Positions 14,771 through 27,346 of a DNA stretch of 64,000 nucleotides are shown here, piece by piece. Source of the stretch: Aphrophora alni (Eukaryota; Arthropoda; Insecta; Hemiptera; Aphrophoridae); the NCBI GenBank assembly GCA_963513935.1, contig OY740768.1, positions 65,956,231 to 66,020,230 on the forward strand. The letters run 5' to 3'. The number at the start of each line of letters is the position of its first letter. Position 1 is the first letter of the stretch. The notes under the pieces are model-generated. The model was given only the letters and a program-made list of their open reading frames with translations, made no database searches and had not been told where the DNA came from. The translations under genes and the position numbers were made by a program.

Positions 14771-16115
14771 GACGGACGGACGGCATGTCGAAGCCGCTAT
14801 TGTGCATACGGGCAGACAACAATGACGGACTGACGGCATGTCGAAGCCGCTATTCTGCATACGGGCAGACAACAATGACGGACGGACGGCATGTCGAAGC
14901 CGCTATTGTGCATACGGGCAGACAACAATGACGGACGGACGGCATGTCGAAGCCGCTATTGTGCATACGGGCAGACAACAATGACGGACTGACGGCATGT
15001 AGAAGCAGCTATTGTGCATACGGGCAGACAACAACGACAGACGGACGGCATGTAGAAGCAGCTATTGTGCATACGGGCAGACAACAACGACGGACGGACG
15101 GCATGTCGAAGCCACTATTGTGCATACGGGCAGACAACAATGACGGACTGACGGCATGTAGAAGCAGCTATTGTGCATACGGGCAGACAACAACGACGGA
15201 CGGACGGCATGTCGAAGCCGCTATTGTGTATACGGGCAGACAACAATGACGGACTGACGGCATGTCGAAGCCGCTATTCTGCATACGGGCAGACAACGAC
15301 GACGGACGGAAGGCATGTCGAAGCCGCTATTGTGCATACGGGCAGACAACAATGATGGACGGACGGCATGTAGACGCCGCTATTGTGCATACGGGCAGAC
15401 AACAACGACGGACGGACGGCATGTCGAAGCCGCTATTGTGCATACGGGCAGACAACAATGACGGACTGACGGCATGTAGACGCCGCTATTGTGCATACGG
15501 GCAGACAACAACGACGGACGGAAGGCATGTCGAAGCCGCTATTGTGCATACGGGCAGACAACAACGACGGACAGACGGCATGTCGAAGCCGCTATTGTGC
15601 ATACGGGCAGACAACAACGACGGACGGACGGCATGTCGAAGCCGCTATTGTGCATACGGGCAGACAACAATGACGGACTGACGGCATGTCGAAGCCGCTA
15701 TTCTGCATACGGGCAGACAACGACGACGGACGGAAGGCATGTCGAAGCCGCTATTGTGCATACGGGCAGACAACAACGACGGACGGACGGCATGTCAAAG
15801 CCGCTATTGTGCATACGGGCAGACAACAATGACGGACTGACGGCATGTCGAAGCCGCTATTCTGCATACGGGCAGACAACGACGACGGACGGAAGGTATG
15901 TCGAAGCCGCTATTGTGCATACGGGCAGACAACAACGACGGACGGACGGCATGTAGACGCCGCTATTGTGCATACGGGCAGACAACAACGACGGACGGAC
16001 GCCATGTCGAAGCCGCTATTGTGCATACGGGCAGACAACAACGACGGACGGACGGCATGTAGAAGCCGTTATTGTGCATACGGGCAGACAACAACGACGG
16101 ACGGACGCAATGTCA

Positions 16116-19100
16116 AAAATCACTTTTTCGGTTTCCTAAGACCATGAAACGTGAATATTAGTAAAAAACCGATGTTGAATTTTTTCGATTATCAGTCTTA
16201 GCCTATTTTTCCCACATTGCATAAATAAAACAAAAGTTGTGACTACTCTCAGACTAATACCGAGTTGTAATCTAGTATACTGTGTAAGTAAAATACAAAG
16301 AACGTATTAATTATTCTTCATATAATCACAAACTTATCGTAGTAATTATAAGTAGCTTGTAACAAAGACTTTTCCACACTGTGTGTAATTACATGCCGAA
16401 GTTAATATATCGATCAGATTTACAATGACTTATCTAATCTTATAGAGGTAAAGTTGTAAAAATAAGAGTAAACTGCATTCACCAATTACAGAAATTGTTG
16501 ATGTTTTTCTCTGCTAAATAATTGCCTTTACGAATATCTAAACTTATCAGCACTTTAGAGTCAGATGTCTGATAGTGAACTAACCTTGAGTTATAATTGT
16601 AAATTTGATCGTGCCTTTGCATAAACGCAGTAAAAAGAAAGGAGATAAGTTTACAAGGACGTGTTTTATAGGCTTTATCATCGAGAGGAAATGTGGTTAA
16701 TGACCACCGTTTGCCATTTACGCTTACAAATTATGCAGGAATAGAGACGTCAGAAACTGTGTATAGATGAAATCATGTTAAATCTTTCCTTACTAATAAT
16801 AATTGATACATTAAACGGTATTGGAGGATTGTGATTTTGAAGTCTGCAATTTCACAGTCTATGTGGATCGAAGATTTACTTCTATGTGGTTGAACACTTT
16901 GTTTCACTAACGAATTTTGCGTTCTCTTTGAACTTTAGGGAGACTTTAAAATCTACTTATTAATTTTGGCATTATTTGTAATTTTCTGTTAATAAAATCT
17001 GATATAATAGAACATTGTGAAACTGTCTGCTAATATTGTATTGTATCTGTGCAACTCTAGATGTAAAGTGCTCTAAATGGAGAACATTTCTCACTATTTT
17101 TTTATAAATACAATTATGTTAAAAATTTACTGAGAAAGTTCAAATTCATTTTAAAATGGCTAATTGATTTTTATTTTAATGGTAACCTGTATTTTTGATG
17201 AAGCAGATCGAGTCCGGTGTTATAAATAAACAAATGTTTTCAATGAAATTGTGTCCAGAAATGCTTCGTTTGACGTTTATTTGTCCGTTTGTGTATTAAA
17301 AATATTTAAAAAATCTAAGGAACAGGTTGAAATATTCAGCACATATCTTTATATGATCGCATAATAACTTTTAACACGCCTACTACACATTCCAATTAAT
17401 ACGCTCAGTATATTCAGTCATCTCTTCGAAATTTCCAGTTTCAGATTTAGATTTTACCATTAAGTAAATTTATTAAATTTTATCTATATCTCTTTGACCT
17501 CTTTCTATGTCCGTGTGTTTTTATTCTTATTCATTGTTAGTCAATAATACCTGAAACAAATATTTCTGTGTAATTGCACTCTGTACGTTTTGTTTGATTA
17601 AATAGACTTAGATTTTATCAAAGTGTTGTGTTCTGGTCTTATTCCCAAAATCTCAATTTTTTGATTTATTCAAAAATTTAAATAATGGCAACAAACCAAA
17701 TTTGATTAAAATAGTTCCACAAGTTAAGACTATAGTGCACTACGAAGATGAACATTATCCTTAAAAAAACTTAACTATCATTTTTTGAAAAATTCAACCT
17801 CGAATTTGTGTATACTTCCTAAATCTTCTCTGTACTATCTTTTTGTGAATGAGAACTAACATATTTCATCAATATATTCTAAGTAATATGAAATTACACG
17901 AAAAAAAATTATAAAAACAATATTTATAAAATCTATAATTTATTTTATTATTATTTTTTAATTTGTTTATTTATAACTATTATTAAATTTAATACTGACA
18001 TTAAAGATTCTGTTCTGCAATTATCAAATCGTTATTATTTTTATCCACATGTGGTACGTCAAAACTGCAATTAACAAGTTCATATTTAAACAGATCGTCA
18101 AAAATAAATAGTAAAGTTATGTCTACTTATAAACTCAATTACTGTAAACACGTTTTCAGATCAAATACGTCATAATTTTATTCTTATTAATTTTCAGACA
18201 AAAATGATGTTATTAACAACAATATTGATAAAATTGTTCAAGTAGGTAACTAAAACAATAAACATCTCATGAACTTTCTTACACACATAACTAATACCAA
18301 TAAAAAATAATATTTCTCCACATCTGCTGAAGTATGTGTCTATTTTACTACATGTGAGGGAAAAAACTTTACATATTTAAAGTTATTGTCTTTTCTTCGT
18401 CCGTTTTTTATGAGAAATTGGTACAGAAGGTGTACATACTTTACACAATTTTTGTGAATTTAAATGTTTCGTTTTTTACATTTTACTTTCTCTTCTGATT
18501 TTGCTGGGCATTAATCTTCATAACTCACCAAAATTTGACTGAAATCGGTAAAGCCGATTTGGAGAAATGAGGCCTTCTATAACAGCTTCATTACCGATAT
18601 TTTATCAATAACTCACGAACTGACGTTTTTCGGAATGGAATATCACAAGTCGGCGACCAATTTTTTTTAGGCCTTCGAGGTATACATATTATCAAAACCG
18701 TTACCGGTAAGGAGATTTTGAAAAAAAACTGCATTTTGTGTTTTAGTTTTATGATAGGAATACATTAGGGTATCCAAAGAAAGTCTCAAGATACAACTAA
18801 AATATACCCATAACAAATTTGATCACAATAAGTCCACCACTCGTTTTGTGTGCACAGACGGCTGACAAACTCTGGGGTCCTCAAAACGGATATTAAACAA
18901 CAAACTTAATATATGTTTTAACCCATCTGTAATATGTACACGTAAGAGTGTTATATATTGATAAAACATAACCTCTTTCACAACTCGAACACCACCTGAC
19001 AATGCAGTTAGCGCCATTCTGTTGTGAATTTAAAATCTGTTTAATTCCATAATTTCATTCTTTAGCTAAGAATGATGGATGCATTTCCATTAAATATAGA

Positions 19101-22100
19101 ATCAGTGACAGAGGCAGTAAGTTGGTATTGCTATTAACATTGCTTTGAAACTGCCAACCTCGACGCTTGTATTTCATATTTTTGTTTCCTTTGAACAGAG
19201 AAAAGCAATTTGCTTATTTATCGACAGTCAAGAACTCAAAAGAAAACATTTTATGAACAGCAAAAACAAGAATCTAGGACATTGGCAATAAAAAGAAATA
19301 AATGTTTATTGAGAAGGAAGGATGAAGACGAAGGGGGAATGTATAAAAATTAAGTTATTCTGTATTATTGGGGTGAATATAAGAGAAGAAATTGGGATTT
19401 AAACATGAAGTTCACAGCAAAGTAACTTGTGGTTCGATAATACGAATTTACGAATTTATATCTTATATACTAAATACGAATTTATATCTTTACATATCTA
19501 CTATGAGAAGTTTGAGAAAATATAGATTTTTATGTAGATAAGTTTAAATAAAAACAGTAGTTTCTTAAATTCCCAATGAGTAGGTATGTCTGTAAATCTG
19601 TTTAAACTTATTTCTTATAAATGTAATTCATGTATCTTGGGTTTTATGCGCTGCAACTCTGTAAATAAAGATAACCCTGTAAAAATTAACATTTATTTTT
19701 TTTTAGTTTCATATGTATGAAATATCTAGTTTTTTTTATACGGTTTCTGAATAAAGTTTTCTTTAAAGGTTATTGCTAATAAAATTGTGTAAAATCTCAT
19801 TCAACATTAACTTTAATCTTGTAATGTAATGGTTTCTCTGACTTATCAATAAAGAGCTCTCCCAAATCCTTATCATTGTTTGTGGCGATTTTAATGTAAA
19901 TGTTGTTCCAAACGAAATACACACTCTGATTGATTATTTTGTAGAAATTTCTTTGAAAATGAATAATAGCGCATTGTTAGTTTTATTGAGATTTTTTTTA
20001 TTAACAACAAATTTATATGCACCTTTATTTTATATGTTAATTTCTAATGGTTTTGTTGATGAAGTTAATACTTATCATGATTTATTTTTTTAATAATTCA
20101 TAAAAAGTCTTTTTAATATATCTATTTTAATTCGATTTAATTAAAAACACATAAAACTGAACTTCGTTGCCAAATATTATTATTTTTTAAACTTTCTACA
20201 GTCAAATTATGGTTCGGATAATCCGAAATTTCAGATTAGGACTCTTCTGATTAAAGAGAAAATAATAATGTTTTCGTAGTTCTCTAAACATTTATATAAT
20301 AATTAATGTATTGAAGTTTTTATAAATACAATAATAAATTATTGTAACATTTGTGTATTTCTGTATTATAAAATATTTTATTTATTTATGTGAGTATATG
20401 GAAAGGTGATTTACTTTTTACTTATTTATTTAAAAAAATATGAATCTTAAATCTAGAATCGATTGTGAATCGTTGTTTTTACGATTCTTAAGAAAGAAGG
20501 ATACGAACAAATGGATAGGTTTTGTCTGACTGAAACTGCGTTCTTTATAAATAGCTAACAGAGTAGTGAACATAACAGTAGACCAGTGTTGCGACGTAAA
20601 GGGAAGCCCGCATTGCGCAACGGATCATAGCATTGGACGACTCTAATTCCTTTTACTTACGGCAATGTAATCTTCTTATTTATATTTACAAATTAAAATT
20701 ATAGTATGGGTCCTAATACACTTACAAAATTTAGATATAAATATTTTAAATGGAAATTTTATATATTTAATCGTACCATATATTTAAGTGGTAATAATGT
20801 GGACGGGTGGGTGCTTATAAAATAGGAAATGGTATATTATTTTAATTTAGTGAACATATGGATAACACTTTTAAAACGGTACACATATAACTTTAGCGTT
20901 GCACATATAATACGCAAAATTTTGTACAAAGTTGTCTGAACTCGTATTACTACAGCAATATGTTATACTGAAATATTTAGTTGAGGCAGTGTGTTTTACA
21001 TTTCAATTTTCTGTATTTCTTTTCATAAAGCATTTTTTACTCAACGTCCGTCGCTCGGAGCTACGAAAAGAAATACACAGACGTAATGGTTTTTTTGTTA
21101 TGGTTTAAAAAGAAAGTTTTCGAAATCTCATTATAATTGAAATTATCTTGTTTTTGTACTGTTATGAAGTTAAATTTTCTCACTTTACGCTTGGATGGTC
21201 GAATTGATTTAAAATTTTGAAATTTTACTTAGAATAGTCGTCTCAAATTAGGTACTCTTGTCAGGAGTTGGGAGTTAGTGTAGAGCTAGGGTGGTACTCG
21301 GGTTAGTTCTCAATACCTCTAGAATGGGTAGTTCAAATTACTAAAATTGTACAGTTTGGCGTGAAACAAGTATCCCATGGATTGATGGGATGTTAGTCAA
21401 AATCTAAGTATAGGTTAAATTATCATTCGATTAGATCCGAATTTGTGGACTTTCATATTTTAGTAGGATTTTGATCAAACTCAAATTATTTATGTATTTA
21501 GGAGTAAGGAGTTTGAGTTTAACTTATGAAACTTACATTTTATTTTTCGTTGTACTGAAATAACGTTACTTTTTTACGGAAATAATGGCCACAATGATTA
21601 TTCTATTTGTAACTGATCAGATTCTTAAAATTATATTTAAGAGAAAATGTTGTATGATAATTTCTCAACTTGACTGGTGTTCTTAGTTAATGTTTGTAAC
21701 ATTGTTTCTAAGTTATAATGAGGTGGATGTTAAATTTTAAATCTATTGGAACAAACCTTACACTTAGTCTTTTCCTGGATTGTATTTTTATGTTTAAATG
21801 ATTAAATGATTTAAAATAAGAATATTACCTTGATTTGATTTGTTTTATTCATTACAGTTGTTTTCCCGACACAAGTGAATATAAATATTTAAATAACTAA
21901 TAGTTAATCGCTAAATATATAACCCACAACGTCTCACTGTCTGTTTGTAAGCTTATAACTCCAGAACCGCTCATCAGATTTTCACGCAAGTTTTTTCCTT
22001 ACATAGGAACGTTATCTGATCAGGAGGCTTCTTGAAAGCTAAATAGACGAATTGGAAAAAAATCGTGTAATTCATCAGTCGGGCAGAATTTGGCTAATTA

Positions 22101-22239
22101 AGGATATACATACAATACCCTATTTTTACGCAGACGGAGCCGTGGGCACAAATAGTTATATGATAAATTTATTACATCTAGATGAAAAGCACTGGTCTAA
22201 TATTAAGGTAATTGAATAACTTCACTAAATACACAACTT
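16116..22239. other. AT-rich non-coding stretch, no gene seen
   Basis: No gene is supported. The stretch 18490-18770 (containing GAAATCGGTAAAGCCGATTT) and the stretch 21900-22150 (containing TTATAACTCCAGAACCGCTC) read like decayed interspersed repeats, but I cannot name a family. The minus frame at 18823-19017 is unrecognised. Confidence 0.5.
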
Positions 22240-22845
22240 TTAGCGTGTCGTTAGACACAGTATAAAAATCATGCTATCTATACACTTCCCCATGTAGCCA
22301 CATATTGGACACTTCAAATCTGATGAAATACTGTTGTTACCATGTCTTTTTTAACTTTGTTCTACTGTTAATTTAAAATTTCTGTGTCAAAGTTTCAGAC
22401 GCAAAGTTTAATCTGTAATGGACAAGAAAATTCGGATTATTTTTGAATTCAGAGTGAATATGTCAATGTATTTTTAGATGGTCTTTTTAACAATATGTAA
22501 TATTGGGCAATTGGTTTCAATGTCTGCATGTGTGTGGTTTGTATCTCTTATGTGCTTGGCATAGTTGGATTTGTATATATTTGTGGCAGGTTTATTATGG
22601 TTAAGAAGATATTCCTTAAATCGCTCTACTTATTTATAAATAGACCAACTCGTAAATATCCAGGATTATTTACTCAATGACAATTTAAACTTTTCATCCA
22701 ATACTATTACGATATGTTAAAGATGGCTCTCATCAGCAAAACAAAGAATCCAACTTTAGTTTTCTATCAGATAAGCGTACAAGATGTGGCTACATATGGG
22801 AGGAGACTACATCATTTTTAATATTGTGTCAAACAAATTATTATT
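22240..22845. mobile_element. Degraded inverted-repeat element (possible MITE remnant)
   Basis: The stretch at about 22245-22310, which includes ATGTAGCCACATAT, has an imperfect reverse-complement partner at about 22780-22842, which includes ATGTGGCTACATAT. The alignment covers about 55-60 bp at roughly 75% identity with small gaps. About 470 bp of non-coding sequence lies between. The layout is that of an old non-autonomous DNA element; boundaries are approximate. Confidence 0.45.
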
Positions 22846-23284
22846 GTGTTAAAAGTAATACATTAAGTGTTATTTATAAATAATATTATTGTTCTATCAG
22901 TGTTGTGTATGTAAATTGTTTATGTGTTGAATTTACCATCTGATTATGTCGCTTGTGGAGCGGAATTTCTTTAATCATAAGTATTTCAAAACAAATTAGA
23001 TAGACATTCAATAAAAAATTATCAAAACTATTAATATTAAAAATTCAGGAAAAGGCACACAACCATTCAAAATAATTATTTCTTGAAAGTATTTCATTAA
23101 ACATGTTGACAATATTGGAAGAAGAGTATTTCGTGTATTTTAAATGACTATTGATTCTTTAAAAATTAATATCTCTCAATTATAATTTTACTTCATATTT
23201 TTATTATTTTTTTTGCCATTGTCAAACCTGTCTAAAATTATAATTTTACATTTTAAAATTATTTTATTATTCATATTATGATTA

Positions 23285-23615
23285 AATCGGACGTATGCCA
23301 TCATTTGTGGAAATAAAAATTAATACACAACGTTTCAAAGTATAAATCAATTGCTATTATCAAGTGATAAATGCACAACAAGAAATCAATGAAAAACGCC
23401 AACATATCCTGGTAACCTAAGACGTATTTAGAAACTAAAATTCAAACTTGTAATTTAGAAAAGGTAAACTAAAAGTAGGACTATATACAATGATAATCAA
23501 AAAAGAAATACAATTTAAAAACCCGCGGTTTATCACTTGATAACGAAGGTTTATTTATATTCTCGAAATGTCTTGAGTTAGTTTTCATATACACAAATGA
23601 TGGCAATCGTTCCAT
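23285..23615. repeat. Inverted pair of a short retroposon-like tail
   Basis: The left arm (about 23292-23380) contains TGCCATCATTTGTG and TTATCAAGTGATAAA. The right arm (about 23527-23612) carries the reverse complement of both blocks (TTTATCACTTGATAA and CACAAATGATGGCA) at similar spacing. The middle of the arms is diverged. In the minus orientation the left arm reads CTTGATAATAGCA then GAAACGTTGTG, a layout I associate with the ends of some non-LTR or Penelope-like elements. That family link is inference. Confidence 0.45.
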
Positions 23616-26006
23616 TAACCTGTATCCATAATATATACATTTGTTTATGTTTTATGATACTGGTAATTTAATGTATATGAAACCCAGTAAATTGGTATCT
23701 AAAAAATACCAATTAAACCTATCAATAACATTGCACTAGTTGTCTAGGAATTTGTCACCACCACCCTAAAATTGGAAGTAGGGTGAAGTAAAATTGGAAA
23801 TTCTGAGAATAGATGAAAATGAATAACAATGGAAGTTGCCTTAAAGGTCTAATATTGTAAAATTGGCAGAAGCTACTTTAATCAAATTTTTTTGAAATGT
23901 TATGTTCCAAAAGAATTCTCACCGCACGAAAAAGAAACTTTTAATAAGAGTAATTTGAGAAAAATACCAAAATGATCCTGAGGATAATTAATAGGATCAT
24001 TTTAAAATGTAATTGCAAACCACACTGTTTTAATGAAGTACCGTTTGCTTCCTTGTTTTGGGTCAAAACTGATATATTTTTCGAAAATTTGATCTAAATA
24101 GTTCGTATCGATATTTAAATATTTCATATAAAATTTTTTCAGTGTCCATTGTTAATTTTCACTTTTTACAAATAATTCTCAATCACCATTTTTGGACAAT
24201 GGGATAAAATCACCATTTCCAAAACCAATCAATTTTGTTATATTTGTGGGAATACATTTGTTGGAGGACTCCATTGTTGGAGATGATTTTGTCGAATTTT
24301 GTTTCATAGTGTTATGTCAGATATTCCCAAGATTTGAAAAATTGAGAAAATGAAAGCGAAAATGAGAGATATCTGATACAATATATTTTATAATATAGAA
24401 ATATATTATCAAAATCGGCAAATATTATATCTTAAAATTAATAATAATATCAATATTAAAATTATATCTTGTTCAAACATTTCATTTAACCTCCGCGAAA
24501 TATTTGGGAAAAATTTAACTTGCACATATTTGTAGATTCTTCTTAAAGTAGTAAAAAAAAGGATAAAACTATTAATTTTTTAAAATGAATATCTGGAAAA
24601 TCTCACTCAAAATTTTACTTAAAAAACCAATTTGATTCTTATCTTTTCTTCCAAGACATATTTAAAAAAATATATATATATAGATTTTCGACTAATCTAA
24701 CTTTAATAATTATATTATTGTCATTTTTCTTCTTAGTTTGTGTTTTATGCATTTATTAAGTTGATATTAATCCAAAATCTGATGACGTAACTTGCGTAAC
24801 TCAAACATATTTCGTAGTATTAGCAGAATATAGGCCTATGCTCACATTAAGTTATACTATACGTATGTTCAAGTAATGATTAAGATAAGTTTAAAATGTT
24901 GAACTGCAAAGTAAATATAGCGGCTAGGTTAAAAATAGTCACTAGTTTCTCTGTTTGCAATCTACTATTTTTGAAAACTTTTGTTTTCCATCTAAACATA
25001 TACATAGTATTTAAATAGAATATTCTGCTATGTTACATTTTTATTTTCTATATAACAAGATTGGCTACTAGGAAAGTCAAGTTTGCCACATATTATCATT
25101 CCTAGTAGAAAAAAAAGTTTCAGCGCCTATTAGGCTGCTATTTTCTATTGCTAAGATTAGATTTTTTTATTCAAAAACAGGAAATAATTAAGGCTATATT
25201 AGGTCATTATTAATTAGCCCAATACTAAGAAACTTCTTCTTTTCATTTCTACACAGATATATTATGTCGCAGTATGCGTTACACTGTTGTATAATTATTT
25301 ATACTTCACTATTGTCCTTGTTTCTTTACGTCCAAATTTGGCACACTACGTCTATTACAATACGTATTATCTGAAGTCCAGATCTATAGTATAACATCTT
25401 AATGTCGCTAACTGAGATAAAATTACCGAATCCAAACTCCAAGTGAAATACAGATCTTTTTAATTTGATAGAATGTTTTTAACCAGTCTAGTTTTCAATC
25501 AATCTAGTTGTAAGCTTTCTTCAAATCATTAAGTTAAAAATGGTCTACAAACGTTCAAGGTTCATGTGTTAGTCGCAACAGAAAAACTGTAGACCATACT
25601 GCTGTTGGCATTGCTAACTAAACTTCCCATTTTCTTGCTCACATTTCTTCCAGCATTTATTTCAATAGAATTTATGACAACTCTGACAGATTTGGTCCAG
25701 CTATATTGCGTTATTATTACCTCTAAATTATTATATTTGAATTTATCTAAATGAATATAATTTATTTATGTAATGAATAACACAGTAGAATTTGCTTTAT
25801 TTATACATAATGTTAATTATAATTCTTTTTAGCTGTGGGTGTCTATATAAGGGTTAATTGAACATATTCATTTACAATTATTACTTAACATTTTACATTT
25901 ATTAAAATTTATATATTTGGCATCTCTATCAGGGGTGTTGTTCTAGTCATTTTATTATTATGTTATAATAATTTATATTGAGAGATAGCCAAATATTTAC
26001 TTTACC
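23616..26006. other. AT-rich non-coding stretch, no gene seen
   Basis: No coding or RNA gene can be supported in this interval. It is simple AT-rich sequence with several poly-A and poly-T runs. Confidence 0.5.
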
Positions 26007-26258
26007 CTGTTGTTTGAATTTCGAAAAACCTCTCGATCAAAATCGTTTTATAAAATAGAAAGAAAGGAACATAAAATAAGGACCCCTGGCTTTCGAGTAC
26101 AGTATTGATATCAGCGTCGAAAGAGAGCAAAAGTTGGTCAATAAAGACATGATAGGAAAGGTACAAGACAGAAATTTATCCCAGAACTACATGAAAAGGT
26201 TCCAGATAGAGTCATCGTGCTTGTCAAGCCCGTACTCACTATAAGCCTATGAAGGTAG
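26007..26258 (+). repeat. Interspersed repeat family R250, copy 1
   Basis: This copy has the family layout: CGAAAAACCTCTCG near the left, an A-rich AACATAAAATAAGGACCCC block, TCGAGTAC.., AAGTTGGTCAATAAAGACATG, AACTACATGAAAAGG, and AAGCCCGTACTCACTATAA at the right. It keeps the short forward frame L-V-N-K-D-M-I-G-K-V-Q-D-R-N-L-S-Q-N-Y shared with other copies. It lies about 1.2 kb upstream of the slit exon. Confidence 0.75.
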
Positions 26259-26362
26259 ATTAAAATATAACTAATTACCGCAACGTCAGAAGTGCCTACG
26301 ACGTTAGCTCGGCTGAATTTTAAATTATTTTATTTCTTCGCATTGAATAAGTACACATAAAC

Positions 26363-26630
26363 TGTTGTTGTTGTTGTTGTTTAAATACGAAAAACCACTC
26401 GGTTATCATCGCCTTATAAAAATGGAAGAAACGAACGTAAAAAATCCGCAGTGCTCTTATAATCTAATAGCGTCAGGGTCGAAAAAGCACAAGACTTACT
26501 CAAGATATCCTGATAGAAAGGATGAGAGACTTTGATCTAACACAATACTAAATGAAAAAAGTGTTAATCCAGGTAGGAACCTTCGGGATTGCCAAGCTTG
26601 TACTCACTATAATGAGCCCATGATGGTTAG
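26363..26630 (+). repeat. Interspersed repeat family R250, copy 2 with (GTT)n end
   Basis: The copy starts with about six GTT units, followed by TTTAAATACGAAAAACCACTCGG, the CATCGCCTTATAAAAA block, a diverged middle, and GGGATTGCCAAGCTTGTACT near the right end. It closes with AATGAGCCCATGATGGT. It sits about 100 bp after copy 1 in the same orientation. Confidence 0.75.
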
Positions 26631-26935
26631 TCGACAATGAATAGCCTTTAAAAAATTAATTTCCTACCGGTACGTCTATTTTAATGATTTAATATTAATA
26701 AAGAAATCCAACATTATCTTACAATGAGTATTATTTGTTTTATTTTATTTTACAAACATCTATACTAGACACATGCATTCTTCGTCAATAAATCTAACTT
26801 TATTTTCTATAGAATTACTTTGCAATTAATCCAATTGCCTATATTAAATTTTCCGCAAAAGTAATTTTTTATGAACTTGTTGCAAAACTTCGTAGATTTG
26901 CATAACTTTTTAGTAATTTTATCAAACTAAATTGA

Positions 26936-27124
26936 TCATGCAAGTAACGAGAATATAATGAAGAACTCCACGACTTTAATTTGGCAGCTAAAGTTTAAAG
27001 CATACTTACTAAAGAGTACGTCAACGATTTCAATTAAAGTTTCCAAAGCTCTTGCTGAGAGCGCATCACAGCGGCAGAAGTTGGAAGTAATGCAATGCGC
27101 CGTGCGGTCTGCTACTCTACCTTC
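26936..27124 (+). promoter_or_regulatory. Proximal upstream region of slit, CpG-enriched
   Basis: Between about 27050 and 27180 base composition shifts from strongly AT-rich to near 50% GC with many CpG steps (AGAGCGCATCACAGCGG, TGCGCCGTGCGGTC), as expected for a promoter-proximal segment. Overlapping frames exist on both strands (26958-27251 + and 26936-27160 -), but neither matches a family. I read both as by-products of fewer stop codons in GC-richer DNA. Confidence 0.4.
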
Positions 27125-27156
27125 AGTCGACGGAGTTACGCGAAGTACGAAGGTTG
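27119..27156 (+). promoter_or_regulatory. Inr + DPE core promoter, likely slit transcription start
   Basis: TCAGTC at 27123-27128 matches the arthropod initiator TCAKTY exactly, which places +1 at A27125. GGTTG at 27152-27156 falls at +28 to +32 and matches the downstream promoter element RGWYV at the strict spacing that element requires. No TATA box is seen 25-35 bp upstream. DPE promoters are typical of insect developmental genes, which suits slit. A second Inr-like TCAGTC at 27168 has no DPE. The implied unspliced 5' leader is about 350 nt. This is a sequence-based prediction. Confidence 0.5.
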
Positions 27157-27250
27157 TCATAAGTGTATCAGTCCACGGCGTCTACGTAAATATCTTTACA
27201 TTTGTAAACAAACTTTCAAAACACAAACAGTGGTATCTTATTTTAGCATA

Positions 27251-27256
27251 ATGTGA
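27251..27256 (+). promoter_or_regulatory. Minimal upstream ORF (start-stop) in slit leader
   Basis: ATG at 27251 is followed directly by TGA. If the leader is transcribed unspliced from 27125, ribosomes would meet this start-stop element before the main start codon. Such elements can lower translation of the downstream frame. Confidence 0.3.
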
Positions 27257-27346
27257 AATCAGTGTCTAAAGTGTGTGCTGATATTAAGTGTCTGTGGTTA
27301 GAGTGTGTATAATAGTTAGAGTACTTGTAGGTTTGTTTATATTACA

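Larger units (their letters stand above)
12000..16115. repeat. 53-bp tandem repeat array, about 78 copies
   Basis: A 53-bp unit is repeated head-to-tail for about 4.1 kb. It begins GCATACGGGCAGACAACAAC, continues through GACGGACGGACGGCATGTCG, and ends AAGCCGCTATTGT. The unit is over 50% GC inside an AT-rich host region. Copies fall into a few linked variants: TCGAAGCCGCT versus TAGAAGCAGCT, CTATTGTGC versus CTATTCTGC, and AACAACGACGG versus AACAATGACGG. The last appears only from about 13190 onward. A few units are shortened by one ACGG step or by 1 bp. The repeat lacks stops in its consensus in all three forward frames, so long spurious frames (up to 411 codons, 12221-13456) appear. It behaves as a minisatellite or satellite DNA; coding is unlikely. 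Confidence 0.95.

Noticed and set aside
12000..16115. CRISPR-like array
   Set aside because: Units are contiguous 53-bp tandem repeats with no unique spacers, and the context is an insect genome.
19425..19460. tRNA-like GGTTCGA box
   Set aside because: No acceptor stem, anticodon arm or A box can be formed around it.
26958..27251. 97-codon plus-strand frame as a gene next to slit
   Set aside because: It spans the predicted core promoter, overlaps an equally long antisense frame, and matches no family; it reflects the GC-richer promoter segment.
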